Below, piece by piece: positions 22,640 to 34,800 of a DNA stretch of 64,000 nucleotides. The position numbers and the translations under genes were made by a program. Within the stretch, counting starts at the first letter, position 1. Every line of letters starts with the position of its first letter. Under the pieces are notes generated by a model that was given only the letters and a program-made list of their open reading frames with translations, made no database searches and was not told the DNA's origin. The stretch is from Opeltia flavorubescens (Eukaryota > Ascomycota > Lecanoromycetes > Teloschistales > Teloschistaceae): positions 1,736,001-1,800,000 of the forward strand of contig KE546965.1 of the NCBI GenBank assembly GCA_000442125.1, in the 5' to 3' direction.

Positions 22640-23211
22640 GTTGTCAATGTAGGCACTTTTCGGGAGAGGAAGCCTTTAATGATCCAGACGCTACTTCTGC
22701 AGCACTCAGGTCCGAATCTGAAAAAGAAAGCCGTTTGACAAAAGACAAAAGATTCAAGCTATAAAACATAGTAAGTGAATATAAGGCCACGTCAAACAAT
22801 TCCATCTGGTGTGCTTCACCCAGACCGAGCTTGCTCATTGAAACCAGAAACCACAGTGCTGTGATGTAAACACAACAAGATTAGATATATATGCTTATGG
22901 CGTAGTCCGCTCTTCGAATGGCGAGTTTGAGAAACGATGCTGCACATGATTCGGCACTATGGCCATTTCCGACATTCGAAGTTCAAGACTAATATTGAGG
23001 ATATGTTGCCTCTATCAGCGAAGGGTGAAGTTAGAGGAGTCCACAACTGTTATCTCATCTTTGTAAACGAAAGATAGTATGGAGTCGTTAATTGACCCAT
23101 TTTTTCCACAGAAACACACAAAATTATATGGCATTCTGCAGTGCATACATGTGGTACTACTTAAAATCATCACTTCAAATTTATCTCTCTCGACAATGAG
23201 GAGCTATCTCA
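22640..23211. other. Convergent intergenic region
   Basis: AT-rich 3' flanks of two convergent genes; no gene seen. Confidence 0.5.
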
Positions 23212-25929
23212 TTATATGCTAGTCATGTTCAGTGCCCACATCGAGAGCAAAATGCTTAGCAATCTAATCTCAAGTTTCTCCATCCATAATGTATACAGAC
23301 GCTTGAAGGCCTTCCGAAACAAGGTAGTGATGAGTCGTCTCTGCCGTGGGTGATCCAGAAAAGACTCGCCATCACTGGTCTTAAGCTCCGATCTGATTAT
23401 TGATTCTGTGATCGGATTCCTTTTTGCCCCATTTGGATCGATAATCCAGTTCGTGATTTTCGCCGCAGCATCAGCCGTAAGCCAACTTAGGTAGAAAAAA
23501 ACAATACTCAAGACAATGAGATCTTGATGTCTTCCCTCAATATGCGTAGGCTTCCGACCGAAAACACCAAGACTTAGCAAGCCCTTTGTATCCGCCGCGA
23601 GCCAAATGTGAAACTGTAACGTGAATGTTTCCAGCGAGCATCTCCCGAGCCATGCAAATACGGAAGAGTAATAGTTGCGGAAGTAACGGTTACTATTTCG
23701 TAGGACTGCGAACGAGACAATTGGGAGTGGTGACACATATGGTACCCATCTGTTGTATGTGAATTTATCTTTAAAATTGCGACTGAAGATCCAGAAGCTA
23801 GGAAGGGCTACCAGGGCTAGTGCAATGGAGAGCAGGCGAAACTTTGTCCAGTGCCGTCGAATGAAGCTCGTCTTTTCCTGAGGTGGAAAGCGCTGTGCCT
23901 GAAGTAGTTCTGAGATTTTGACGAATAGAATGGCTACTAGCATGCCGACATAGACAACATAGCCATCGAGCTGAAGACGAAAATGCCATTCTTTCACATT
24001 CCAAGCAATACCACCGGTACGCTTGAGCAAAAAGAACGTTTTCTCAAAGAAGATCACATACTTGATTGACACAGTCATAATCGCCGCAGAGACAGCGATC
24101 TTACCGAGTAGGAATGGCAATGAAATGTTGCGAGAGTGATTGACACGCATTGTAAGGTAAAGCACCAAGTACCAGAAGGATACCAAAGGAGCAAAATAAT
24201 AGAACAAATAGTCCGTCCCCATCACATAGGGAAGGATGCAGCTTAAAAGATTCAGCCGAACCAACACAGTGGCAAAACGTTTGAGTGAGTAGTCCTGTTT
24301 CCGTAGGAAGAAGACTGTGTGACCAAATCCGGTCATGAATAGATACGAAGCCACAAGGACGCGTATGAGCTGGTAGATCCAAAGAATGGTGGAAGCACCA
24401 GTATAATGATATATTAAGATGACAAATTGCATCCATCCTTTCCATTCCTCTGTTTGATCTCTTGAGAGGAATGGCTGATCTGCAAATTGGTCTTTTATCG
24501 ATAGATGACGAGACGGCGATGATGCTGCTGATGAACGACGGATGGATAGAACGCCGAGCGCGAATGTGACAATACACATGGTGAGGAACTCTTGGTATGC
24601 GAAATTTTTCTGACCTTTGTTGAACAATTGCGTCCGGTCTGCGAAGAAGCAGTATAATATAGCAAGAACGACAATTCCGACAGCCTGGACCATTTCAGGG
24701 CATAGAAAAGTGCGACTCCGTCGCCGGTCTACGGGTTGTCAGAAAGGCAAGCAGAAGGAGAAAGGGGAGCATACAGCATGTCCATAACCCGATGATGATG
24801 GTCGTAGTTAAGATTGACACAAAAAGAGAGCGCTTTCCCAGGACCCGATGTCGCTCATATGAACTGCAGCAGGTCTTGTCGAACGGATACCCTTGAGAAA
24901 GAGTCAATTCGGCATTGCAGCGCATGTTCAACAGAACATCGACTCTCCTCAAGGAAACATTCTCAACAACATGCAGCCCACTCTCTTCATACGCATATTC
25001 AGACTCCCATGTCATTAGTGAGTGACTCCAAACAACCTTTACTCCTTTAGTCTTAGAAGTATTGTAGAGATGTTCATTCATTGGATTGATCTTTTCCGGT
25101 GTCATGGAAGAAGCTCGTAGAGGCGACAGAACGTCATAAAGAGGTATTTGGACGGGAGCCATATAAACATGATGAGCTGCACCTTGACGTCGAAGCCTTG
25201 GAGTCGAGTACAGTGTTGATACTGCACCTCTTTGGGAACCCAGAAGGGGAGCAAGATAGTCGATTGATTCTTTGAATTGGTCTAGCCAGTCCAATCCGAA
25301 ATGTCGTGCGTACCATAAGCCTCCGCCAACGAATACGAGACCAGCCTTGCCAAAAGTATCCACATTATCTTGCAGACCATCGTTGAGGTAGGATAAGAGT
25401 TCTCCCCGTAGGTTCGATGAATTGAGAAACGGATCCCAAATGAAATCAACCACCACATCGCCCTCCTCGAAAGTCAAATCTTCGTGCTTGGCTGCCTCAC
25501 GCATCTCCTCATCGGCTGCAGATAGGTTTAGCTTCTTAGCAGTAGCCCAGAATAATTGTCTCGTGGTGGAATCGCCTATGTATACAATCCGCCGGCCGCC
25601 CATGCAATTCTGTATGTCCTTGCCTGTGTATTCGTGTAACATGCAGCCTGGGGGTTGCCATTTCTGGAACGGACGTGTCGAATAAGGCTCCTTGGGCGGA
25701 TCGAGCCAATGGCCTCGACTCAACAGCGCATTGCATTTGTATGGATCATGAGCATCTTAGCTATGGCGTTAGCAGCAAGCAGGTTTAGAAGCCGACGATG
25801 AAGCTTACCTAGCCAGTATCTCCGATAGAAAGTGCACAAAATTGCGATAAGTATTATCAGAGAACAACTTTTTCTGACAGCCTGGCGTAGCGACGGTATC
25901 TTTCGTGGAGATTCTAGTAGCCCGATCAT
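23212..25929 (-). CDS. Cas1p-type glycan O-acetyltransferase with N-terminal PC-esterase domain
   Basis: Three exons, 25929-25809, 25755-24775 and 24728-23212, encode 872 residues. A signal-anchor helix (about 18-33) is followed by a lumenal PC-esterase-like domain: DPYKC, WQPPGCMLHEY, and GDSTTRQ with its nucleophile Ser at about 103. The second half has about ten hydrophobic segments and matches the Cas1p acyl-transferase region (FADRTQLF, YLFMTGFGH, LARCSLETFTLQFHIWLA). In Cryptococcus, Cas1 O-acetylates capsule glucuronoxylomannan; in ascomycetes relatives are thought to acetylate wall or secretory glycans. The 46 nt intron at 24774-24729 joins the two halves in frame; without it they would appear as two proteins. 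The protein should reside in the Golgi or ER membrane. The family call is strong, the substrate unknown. Confidence 0.88.
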
Positions 25930-26760
25930 TTTGCCGTTGAGTTACTGTGGTATGGAGAGCAGGATGAAACAACGATGACTTTCTTCCTTAACAGAAACTT
26001 TGCAAGGAAAGAGCGATTATCAATATTGGAGATACCTTTTGTGATGGTATCGTTGAAGGAAGGATTGATGAACTTGTGCAGAGAATTTCCACAGAGCGTG
26101 CAATAGAACCATATACAAAAACTTAATGTTGATATATCTTAAAGTCGTCATATCGACTTCACTCTACACCATAGTCAATCCATCGAGTAGCCCCGACCGC
26201 AAATTTCTCTGAGGATTTCATTTAGCCAATCTTCAGCTTTCGTTTGTCCGTCCCCTTGGCCTTTCTCTTCCTGACAGTCATGAACATCCCGCGGAAGGTT
26301 AAGTCTAAACTAGCGGTGGTTATTGCAATTATCAGAGTGGCAAGTCGCGAATACTGCTAAGAGAAGGGTTTGAAGGTAGAATTTGTAACTTAAGTATAGA
26401 TTCGTATTTGTGGATCCTAGTCAAAAGCCGCAAGTGAGCAAAGGTAGAGCGCAGCTGGTTCTATGTCGAAGTTGAATGTCTGGACCACCCAACATACCGT
26501 GGATACTCGCGGTGGGATCGGCTTCGAGTGTTCATCCTAGAGAAGGCCTCTTATTAGCACATCATCCATTTTGCGCTCCTTTCCTAAGCCTTAGGAAGCT
26601 GACCTGATGGGCTAACAGGAAGCGTAAGGAGGGTATTTTAAAGTGCTCCATAACAGGCAACACGCACGTTCTTCTTTCCGCGGATCTGACTCGACGCTTA
26701 TGTAATGTTATTATCCTCGGAGGGTGATCTCTTCCTGGATTTGTGTACAGATGTCCTGGT
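25930..26760. other. Promoter of the Cas1p-like gene and 3' flank of the LysM gene
   Basis: About 830 bp, with short frames only (for example 26562-26774 minus). No gene supported. Confidence 0.5.
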
Positions 26761-27788
26761 CTACAACTGCCCACTTATTCCCATTTGTGTACCAAACTTT
26801 GGTCTTTTTCGGCTTGATGATGGTTTAACGTTGGAAGAAGATGCCATCGGATTCTCCCGCTCCCATTTCTCATCCGACAAGTAAGCCTCAACCGCTAAGT
26901 CGATGTCATATTTGGCTTGATTCAAATAAAGAAGTGCGATATCGTAGCTATTCATAAGTGTGCACACCATATGTAGTCAGCCATCAAATTCTTGTGCACA
27001 ATGGCGCGAGCAGATGCTCCGGAAAGTATAGCTTACTCTGAGACCTTACAAGTTATCATCCATCGTCTGATCTTTGACTTTCGAGTCTCCTCCTCCTCTC
27101 CATCAATCGGCTGTGGGCTTAAGCTTATCCCACCTTTGTAATACTCCCCCGGTATAAGTATTGCTTTTCTGGCGGTAAGCAAATGATCAGCGTACAGATT
27201 ATTTTTCTTCCGTAAGGCATGTGATGGGACAGTGTATTTGAGCGCCAGCGATGTTATACTGTCGTGTATCGGGTCAACGAAATGTAGGACGTCTTCTGCT
27301 GCATCCTCAAAATGCTCGGTTTTCCAAACTGCATCTTGCGGAATGTCTAAAGAAGAGTAAGCGGGCAAATCCTCGGCGCTGGGTAGGGGCGCGAGGCTGG
27401 TGTGGGCTGGACCAGGAGATAACGGTGGAGAATACGCGGGAGGGTCTTGTAAGCCTTGAGGCAGTGGCGTTGGATCAGAGGATATCTGGCAAAATGGGCC
27501 TAGAGCGCAATATAAGCGATTGTAAAATCGTGATAAAGTAATGCAAGTATTTCGCACAATAAGTGGCAAATCGACGATTCTTCTATTACATGTGTTAGCT
27601 GGAGCAGGTAGAAATAACGTCCATGTTTTGATGGGATTTTGACTTGCCACTATACAGCCCCCGCAGATAATGCGGTTACAGCATTCCAGACGGCGATCTG
27701 TAGCAACTGGCTTCTCTGTTTTTTCGTCGTATTCAAGTAAGATAGTTGATAGAAGCCTGGCGCACGTACAACATGTATCTTCGATCAT
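26761..27788 (-). CDS. Intracellular zinc-finger/LysM protein with UBA-like C-terminus
   Basis: Four exons, 27788-27651, 27582-27558, 27499-27037 and 26947-26761, give 270 residues. Residues 4-60 hold a treble-clef or RING-like cysteine set: CCTC, later CC, then ICGGCI and finally YCPFCQIS; the tiny 25 nt exon supplies RRFATY in the middle. A Pro-rich linker (DPPAYSPPLSPG) follows. Residues about 124-172 form a LysM domain (LHFVDPIHDSITSLALKYTV...), and residues about 209-240 (YDIALLYLNQAKYDIDLAVEAYL) resemble a UBA-like helical bundle. There is no signal peptide, so unlike chitin-binding LysM effectors this one should be cytosolic. An upstream start is possible at 27957 (MEDIGISGTKQ), giving an extra 5' exon, but no clean splice phase was found. 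The function is unknown; the domain set is conserved enough in fungi that I recognise the pattern. Confidence 0.75.
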
Positions 27789-28286
27789 GGCGGCGATGAA
27801 GAAAATAGAAGTCAAGATGAAAGGAATTAGATAATCGCAGTTGAATCCTCCGGTTAACAAGCAGTACAGCACAAAGCGACGGAAGTAATTGGTGTATTGA
27901 ATCTAACACGGCATGATGACGTACTTGCTTAGTGCCCGAGATTCCGATATCTTCCATCAGATTAGATTGGATTAGGGCAGTCGGCTGCGTTTACCCTCAT
28001 GTCACGAAGTAAAAGTTTCATGTGCCCACTGGAACAATTTCGTCGATTCCTCTTTGTGAACAACCATAGAACGAGGTACGTCTCCTGCTATTCATCGACT
28101 TTCCACCATTCAATCAATCTATCGATATTTCACGTTCCAGCAGGCAGCTTGATAATCAGTATGGGTCGAAGAACCTTTTTGGGGCACTCTTCGCGCTCAA
28201 AGCTCCTAATGGCTAACTCAATTGGCGTTCGCGGCCTCCAGATACCTCATCTCCCCTGAACGAGCTGAGAATCTCAAATCGCAACA
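27789..28286. promoter_or_regulatory. Divergent promoter of the LysM gene and RPS22
   Basis: 498 bp between divergent starts. The strand towards RPS22 has pyrimidine-rich tracts before the ATG, as in many ribosomal-protein promoters. It may also hold a 5' exon of the LysM gene. Confidence 0.4.
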
Positions 28287-29015
28287 ATGGTTAAAACCAG
28301 CGTCCTAAATGATGCGCTCAATGCTATCAACAATGCCGAAAAAGCTGGAAAGCGTCAAGTTCTTATCCGACCCAGCTCAAAAGTCATTGTCAAATTCTTG
28401 AGTGTGATGCAGAAGCACGGTACGTGGAAAAGACGCCTGGAGGGTGAATATTATCTCAAAAGCTGCAAAGTTTGCATATTTCCAACCGGGATGATAACTA
28501 GGCAATGGTCTCGCAATTTCAAAAATACAAAACGACCTTTGCCCTTTAAGTTCCCGGCAGATTCAAACCTTGCGAGGATCTTACACATTTGCTGATTATC
28601 TCTGTGGAGCTCAATGTTTTATCTTTCGCAACATGGCTGACGCTTGACATAAGGCTACATAGGAGAATTCGAGGAAGTGGATGACCACCGCTCGGGTAAG
28701 ATCGTTATCCAGCTTAATGGACGGTCCGTAGTCTCTGTCTCTACTTCGTAGTCTCATTAACGTCTTCCAGAATCAATAAGACCGGCGTCATTTCTCCACG
28801 TTACAATGTACGAATAGGAGACTTCGAAAAATGGGTCGTGAAGCTATTGCCATCACGTCAATTCGGCTATATTGTCCTGACGACTTCTTCTGGGATCATG
28901 GATCATGAGGAGGCTCGGAGAAAGCATGTTGCAGGAAAGGTAAGAGAACCTTACCGAATGAAAGTGCAGAGACCTGGTGATAACATGTTCCTAGATCATT
29001 GGCTTTTTCTATTGA
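28287..29015 (+). CDS. rps22: Ribosomal protein uS8 (S22/S15A), small subunit
   Basis: It is a component of the 40S ribosomal subunit that binds helix 21 of 18S rRNA. Four exons, 28287-28419, 28654-28723, 28771-28939 and 28995-29015, encode exactly 130 residues, the universal eukaryotic length. It starts [19 protein letters not shown] and ends VAGKIIGFFY, as expected. All junctions preserve the frame; the last exon is only seven codons including the stop. Intron 1 is 234 nt, about four times the other two (47 and 55 nt), and has an internal inverted repeat (see findings). Ribosomal-protein genes commonly carry early introns. The identity is certain. Confidence 0.97.
28420..28653 (+). other. 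Long first intron of RPS22, possible snoRNA host
   Basis: A 7-base perfect inverted repeat lies at 28510-28516 (CTCGCAA) and 28570-28576 (TTGCGAG), with ACA seven bases further on at 28583-28585. A hairpin followed by ACA is the 3' half of the H/ACA snoRNA plan. A second hairpin and the H box (ANANNA) were not confirmed. An ATGATAA close to a C box lies near 28490 and a CTGA near 28593, which would be an alternative C/D reading. Treat it as a lead only. Confidence 0.2.
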
Positions 29016-29385
29016 TACTCGTTGTGAGAGCAGAGGGAAATGGCTTTGAGCAACTTTGATGCAGTCTGGAAGAGTTAGATAATGATATCTTAAATTTCCA
29101 GACCCTGTTTTCTTGCATCTTCATGACCCTGTGAGATTGCGTGGCTCCAGGAAATGGCATACATGAAATTCGGACCTGATCAAACAAATACAGCACGCAG
29201 AAGAGTATCATGAACGATATGTGACTATAATCAATGGTGTTTCAAATCACATAAAATCCGCGTTTTTTCAAAGGCGGCTAAGTCGTGGGCCGTAACTCGA
29301 ATGCTCTACCTGTGTCCGCCGAACGACATTCGTATATTCTTTTCTCATCCAAGCATTGGCTTTATTGGGTGACGAGGTCTCTACA
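29016..29385. other. Intergenic region, RPS22 3' flank and promoter of the DENN-type gene
   Basis: 370 bp; no gene seen. Confidence 0.45.
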
Positions 29386-31518
29386 ATGCCTCTATCTAAA
29401 CGACATTCTCTTCACCTAGACTTGCCCAACCCTTTCTCTGAAGATCTACCTAGAATTGTAGCTTTATTCCTGATTATATTTGATGCGAAATCTGGGTAAG
29501 TCGCAAGACAAATCTCTCGCGGCGCTTGCAAGCTAAGAAGTATGAGGATAGTTATGCCATAGCATGGAAGAGATCGGTACCGGGGCGTACGCACACGAAA
29601 GCTCTCCTGAACATGTCATATAACTGAGAAACGGCAGTGGACATTACGGACAGCGTTGAATACAAGTCACTCCCTTCAGGCCTACACAACGTTAAAGAGG
29701 ATATTGTGTATGAACGAGCCGTCGCCATCACGAGCTCCCTGGAAGCACACTAATGATTTCACCAGATATTTCATCCATGGAGACGAATATGCGGGCATCA
29801 GCTCTTTCGTCAATGGCGAGGCTGAGGAGTTGGAACGTAATGCTCTGATGCTGGCTGTCGGTGCATTACTTCCACTGAGCTACGGACGCTTGGGTAAGAG
29901 CTGGAGACATGCTGATAGGTTACAAGCACTCGCAAGGTATTTGCTTTGACTGCTAATTCTACCATCTTTGCTGACGCGCTCATTCAGAGATCTTGCAAAA
30001 GACCCATCCAACACCGAACTGCTGGAGCATTTCTGGCAGGAACATCAATGCAGAGAGGAAGGTGAAGCCACCAGGCTTAATTTGGGCGAAGAATCGCCTT
30101 CTGTTCAGAGAGAAAAGCGAAGACAGTTGAAGTCCTCGCCCAACGGCCAGCCTCGGACCCGGAACCGCGCAGTGTCCAGCGCTTCTGCTTTTGCTCCGTC
30201 TGGTCAGGCATTATCAGCCCATCATCCAGCTTTATCTATAAAAGCTTTCCTGGATGCCTTCGGTCCTCTTGTTTTTCCTTTGTACAAAGCAGCTCTCCTC
30301 CGAAAACGCATCCTCCTCATCGGCCAAGCTCCAGTTGAGTCCGCTTGTAACTTTGGTAGGCTCTCACATGATTCCGCTGGGAGTCCTCATTGATAGTCCA
30401 TCATAGTGTACAACATCTCTGTCATCTCAGCCCTTCCCTCCACGCTGCACGATCTCCTCCCTCTGTCCCCTCTTCCGAACCGGCTTCGCCCGCTCTTCTC
30501 CGTGGGAATCCACGACATCCCCACCCTCTCCACAGGCTCCCGTAGCCCACAGCCCAATCAGACCTTCTCAAGCGAAGATCAAAGCTACGGCTGGGTAGCC
30601 TGCACTACTGACGATATTCTCGGTGTCAAGGATCATCTTTACGATACTCTCGTCACCCTTCCACCCTCACACTCTTCCCAGGCGCGCTCCAAAGTGTGGC
30701 CCAAGATACAGCGCAAGAGGAACGTGCATATAAAAGCCACACAGAGAGACGCAAGGCGGTACGCAGGTCTGAGAAGAGATCTACAAAGCTACCGTGCAGC
30801 ACCTCCACGACCATCTTCGAGTTCCCACGTCCAACCAACACGATATTCCGATGCCGAAGAAGACAACAGCAACGGCGTGACCCCCTTTCTCCCACTCCCT
30901 TCCCTCGAACAAGCAACCACCACCGATCGCGAAGGCATCTCCTCTCGTTTCGATGACGAGCAATCGATCCTCGAGCCCCAATCATGGTCCGCTCTCGCCT
31001 ACAACTCATTCATGTGGTGGGCTTCGGCAGGGGAGAAACGAACAGACCTGGAAGAAGAAAGCGAGTACGACTCTTCTCTGCTTGCGAACTTGGGACCTGG
31101 TAATACGCATTCACCTATCAGGCAAAGGAGTGGCAGCAACATGGATTTGGAGGGTGGAGACGAAAATAGCGGTGTCAGTTTCGAGGTAGCGGTTTTTGGG
31201 TATTTCCACCGCCTTACGGTTTTGATCTTGCGGACGCTGTCGGAGATTGTTGAATTGCAAGATGAGGGTGGCGATGGCGATGGCGGTGGTGATGATCCTG
31301 AAAATCGGTTTGAAGGTGGAACGGGGAGCGCGAGAGGAGATGAAGAGGATGAGGATGAAGTCATCGAGATCACTAGTGTTGACATGATGAAAATGGGCTT
31401 GGATATATGGAGTGAGAGCGATAGAGGCTTTGTTGAGGAATTAGTGGAGTTTTATTGGGGTAGGAGGGCGAGTGTCAAGGGAGGCAAGGTGGAATGCTGT
31501 GGTGTTAGAGTGCTGTAG
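29386..31518 (+). CDS. DENN-type protein, DENND11/LCHN-like (DUF2347 and DUF4484)
   Basis: Six exons, 29386-29495, 29552-29586, 29638-29707, 29766-29936, 29988-30355 and 30407-31518, give 621 residues. The N-terminal third (RIVALFLIIFDAKSGYAIAW, then EYKSLPSGLHNVKEDIVYF and YAGISSFVNG) is a u-DENN longin-like start typical of the LCHN/DENND11 family, whose yeast relative is Anr2. The central part LLIGQAPVESACNF... joined to VYNISVISALPSTL matches the core DENN strand order, and YGWVACTTDDIL follows. The C-terminal half has Ser/Arg-rich and Gly/Asp/Glu-rich linkers, then a conserved block with a bulky hydrophobic end (DIWSESDRGFVEELVEFYWGR) as in DUF4484. DENN proteins usually act on Rab GTPases, so a role in membrane traffic is likely but inferred. 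The 35 nt second exon is unusually small but fits in frame. Confidence 0.75.
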
Positions 31519-31821
31519 TTTGCTTTCTTTGTCAATATATCAAAAGGCAAATTCTCTTCTGGAAATGGTTACATGGGAAATATGAAGGGTGAGAATCGAG
31601 ACTGTGGTTCTTCTTTCGTAACGATGACTGGCTTGAAGATCAAATCTTAAGCAATATCTACACTGCAAGTCATGACAATTGGCAGTAAATGAAGATTCAA
31701 CAGTGCACCTTTTGACTTTGAATCCTTTAATAGCATCTTTCCTATTCTACAAATGCAACCAACGTCCGATTGCAATGCCTGAAAATGTCTAAGATTTCCC
31801 CAAGAATTACAGCCTCCCATC
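31519..31821. other. Convergent intergenic region
   Basis: About 300 bp of 3' flanks; no gene. Confidence 0.5.
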
Positions 31822-34800
31822 TTACAGTTCCTCATGCACCACCTTCCCCTCCTTCTTCTCCCGCTCTTCCTTCTCCCTTACCCCCCTCACTGCATTTTCA
31901 ATCGCCTCCTTATCCCCAGGTGGTACATCGTTCAACATCTCCTCTACTTTCTCCTCGTCCTCCTTCTTCACCCCTCTGACCGCTTTCTCAATTTCCTCCC
32001 GGTCTCCCGCAGGCATGTCCTTCAACAGCTCGTCAATGTCTAAACTCTTCGGTCCTTTGCCCTTCGCGCCTGCAGCTTTTGCTCCCTTGCCCTTTTTCGA
32101 CGTCGCCTTCTTCTTTGGCGGCGGTGGTGGAGGTTGTGTTCTCTTCATCTGTTTTTGTATAAGGTCCATGACGACTTTGTTGAGTTCTTTGCTCTTAGCG
32201 GCTAGCTCTGATGATAGGATGACGGGGTCGTCGGAGGGGGAGAGTTTTTCCTGCTCGGCCAGTTTTGTGTCGAGCCAAGATTGAACGGTATCACGAGTGG
32301 AGAGCAGGGATTCGAGATCGGCGTTGGTGTAGGGAGGAGGGGATGGGGTCGAGGGTGAAACTGAAGTGGAGGTGGCAGATGTAGAGTACGTGTCATCATC
32401 AAGGTCGGCGAAGGGATCAGATTCGGTCGCTGAAGGAGGATCAGTTGAGGCAGAAGCTGATGCTGATGCTGATGCAGATGATTCGGATTCAGCTGCGAGC
32501 GAGGAAGAGGATGATGCCGAAGAGGCCTGCTCCTCAGCAATGGCATGCGCTTCGTGCGACTGTTTAACGACATCTACCATCACCTTCACCTGATCTAATG
32601 CCTCTTGTAACGATTTGATTGCATCGGGCCGCTTTGTGGCTTCATCTTTCCGCTTCTGTACCGGATCCACCAGGCCATGAAGCTCATCAAGGCGTGCTTT
32701 GAGTGTTTCGCGGCTTGCATCTGCACCATCGCCGTAAAGCCATTCACTCGCGTCTTTGAACTTCTGTTCAATTTCTGTTCGTTGCGTTTCTGTGGAAGCG
32801 GAAATGAAGCCTTCGTCTTCAAGGAGATCACGAGCCTTGTAGGTGAAACCTTCAAGAGTATTGAGCGTTTCTTCCCGCTTGATGCGAGATCGATCCGAGC
32901 CATCGAAAGCAGATAGACGCTCTCTAATGCGTTGAAGACTTTCAGTACCTAACTGAGGGAGACCAGTGGGCTCAGAAGTGAAGTCGATGTAGATCGTTTC
33001 AGTCCTCTTCTTGGATTCTTTTGGCTTTTCATCCTCCTTTTTGCCGGACGCCTTTGAATCTGAAGTTGCACTTTCTTTTGGAGAAGAGGATGCTGCGGTC
33101 TCGGACGTAGAACTTGTACTAGATGATTCATGATCGCCTACGTCGTCTGCCAGTGGTTTTTGATCACCCTTCTTCGACCCGAAGCCAAATAGATCCTTCA
33201 TTCCATCAACAACGCCACCCTTCTTTTCTGTCGCCTCACAGCTAACCGAGCCTCTGACTACCTCAGGAAGCCCGTCTGTAGGGCTCAACCGAATTGCGAA
33301 TCTCGTGCTCATGTCAGCCGCAAGGCAGCCAAAAGTGTCTTCCAGTTTTTTGACAGACGCCGTTAGATTCTTGGTCTGAATTTGGGATACCGGGGTATCG
33401 ACAAAATCACCCGGCTGACCAGGAACTTGCTGATACAGCATAAAGGCAAAATCATTGAGGAATTTGAAGGAGACCTGCTTCTCGGCTCCGACGGTTGACG
33501 TCGAAGTAAAGAGCTTTTGTTGTCTCTCCTTGCCATCAGACTGCCATGATGCACCAGAAGCGTAGCCAGGAGTATCCACGGTTCTGATCTCCTTGACCCT
33601 GAAGCTAGGACTGATGGTGGCCGCCTTGAAAGCCGCACCAAAAACAGCTGCCTCGTCGGAGTTGACGTTTGTCCTGATCTTGTCTGCGTTGCCAATGATC
33701 TTTTCCAACTCTCTTTGAACAAACGGCGTACGCACAGCACCTCCATGCAGAATGACTGACTCAAGATCGGAGAGACTGAGTTTTGCTGATTCCAGTGCCG
33801 ATTCAATTGGGCCTTTGACTTGCGCTGCATATTTGGATGCGAGCTTCTCAAATTCGGCACGGTTGATTTTGTATTTAAAGTTCACGTCATCATGGTACAA
33901 GCCTTCAAAGCTAGCTTGGGTCTCAGTATTGGCGCTCAGCACTTGACGGAGTCGTTCGCTCTCCTTCCAAAGCTTGGCCATCGTCCTCCCATGTTGCTTG
34001 ATGTCTTTTACTTCGGTACCGAGCGTCTTCATCTTGGGTGTGTCGGCAAACTTGCTCACCATATCTTCTATAATGACCTGATTGAGTGCATCGCCGCCGA
34101 GTGACTTGTCCCAACCTGCTCCCATTATCTGCACCTCTTGTACCGTCTTATTGAACTTGCCAATATCTTTCACAGTCTTTCCTTGAAATCTCAGAATTGT
34201 TGCTGATGCTGATCCGGCGCCCATGTCAAACACCAAGTGAACTTCTGGCTTGCCACCTTCATTGACAGTCGGGAATGTTCTTGACACCGCATAATTCAAC
34301 CCAATAGCGAGACCATCACTCATCAATGATAAGACTCTTAATCCAGCGAGATCTGCTGCCATAACGACTGAGCGTTTCTCCTCGGCTGTATAAAAAGGAG
34401 GTACTGTGATGACGATATCTTTGATAGTAGATCCTTTTCCAGCCATTGCTACAGCATTGGCCTTGATGTTTTTCAACTCCATCGCCAACAACTCTTCCAA
34501 TAAGAACGTCTCTTCCTTGTGATCGAAACTTGAGCTCCGGAAGCCCACCGTCCCACGTTCTTTCGACTCGAGGACACGTAACTCTGGGAACCTTTCCCTG
34601 TAGGTCGCCACAAGGTCACTCTTCTGGAAGAGCTGGCCGACAAGCGGCTTGAGATTGGGGTAGACATCGCTAGGAAATCTCGCAGAGAGGGCTAGGGCGT
34701 CTCCTCCGTAGATCCGTTCGGGGAAGATTTTGGAGTCTGAACTAGACTTAGATGGTTTGAATGCAACAGCGGCCGACTCTTTCCGTTTCGAATCCTTTGT

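Noticed and set aside
24690-24700. Two separate genes at 23212-24693 and 24695-25723
   Set aside because: A 46 nt intron joins them in frame into a known domain order (PC-esterase then Cas1p).
32366-32593. Asp/Ala-rich plus-strand frame of 75 codons
   Set aside because: It is the antisense reading of the LHS1 Ser/Ala repeat; the composition is a by-product of the repeat.
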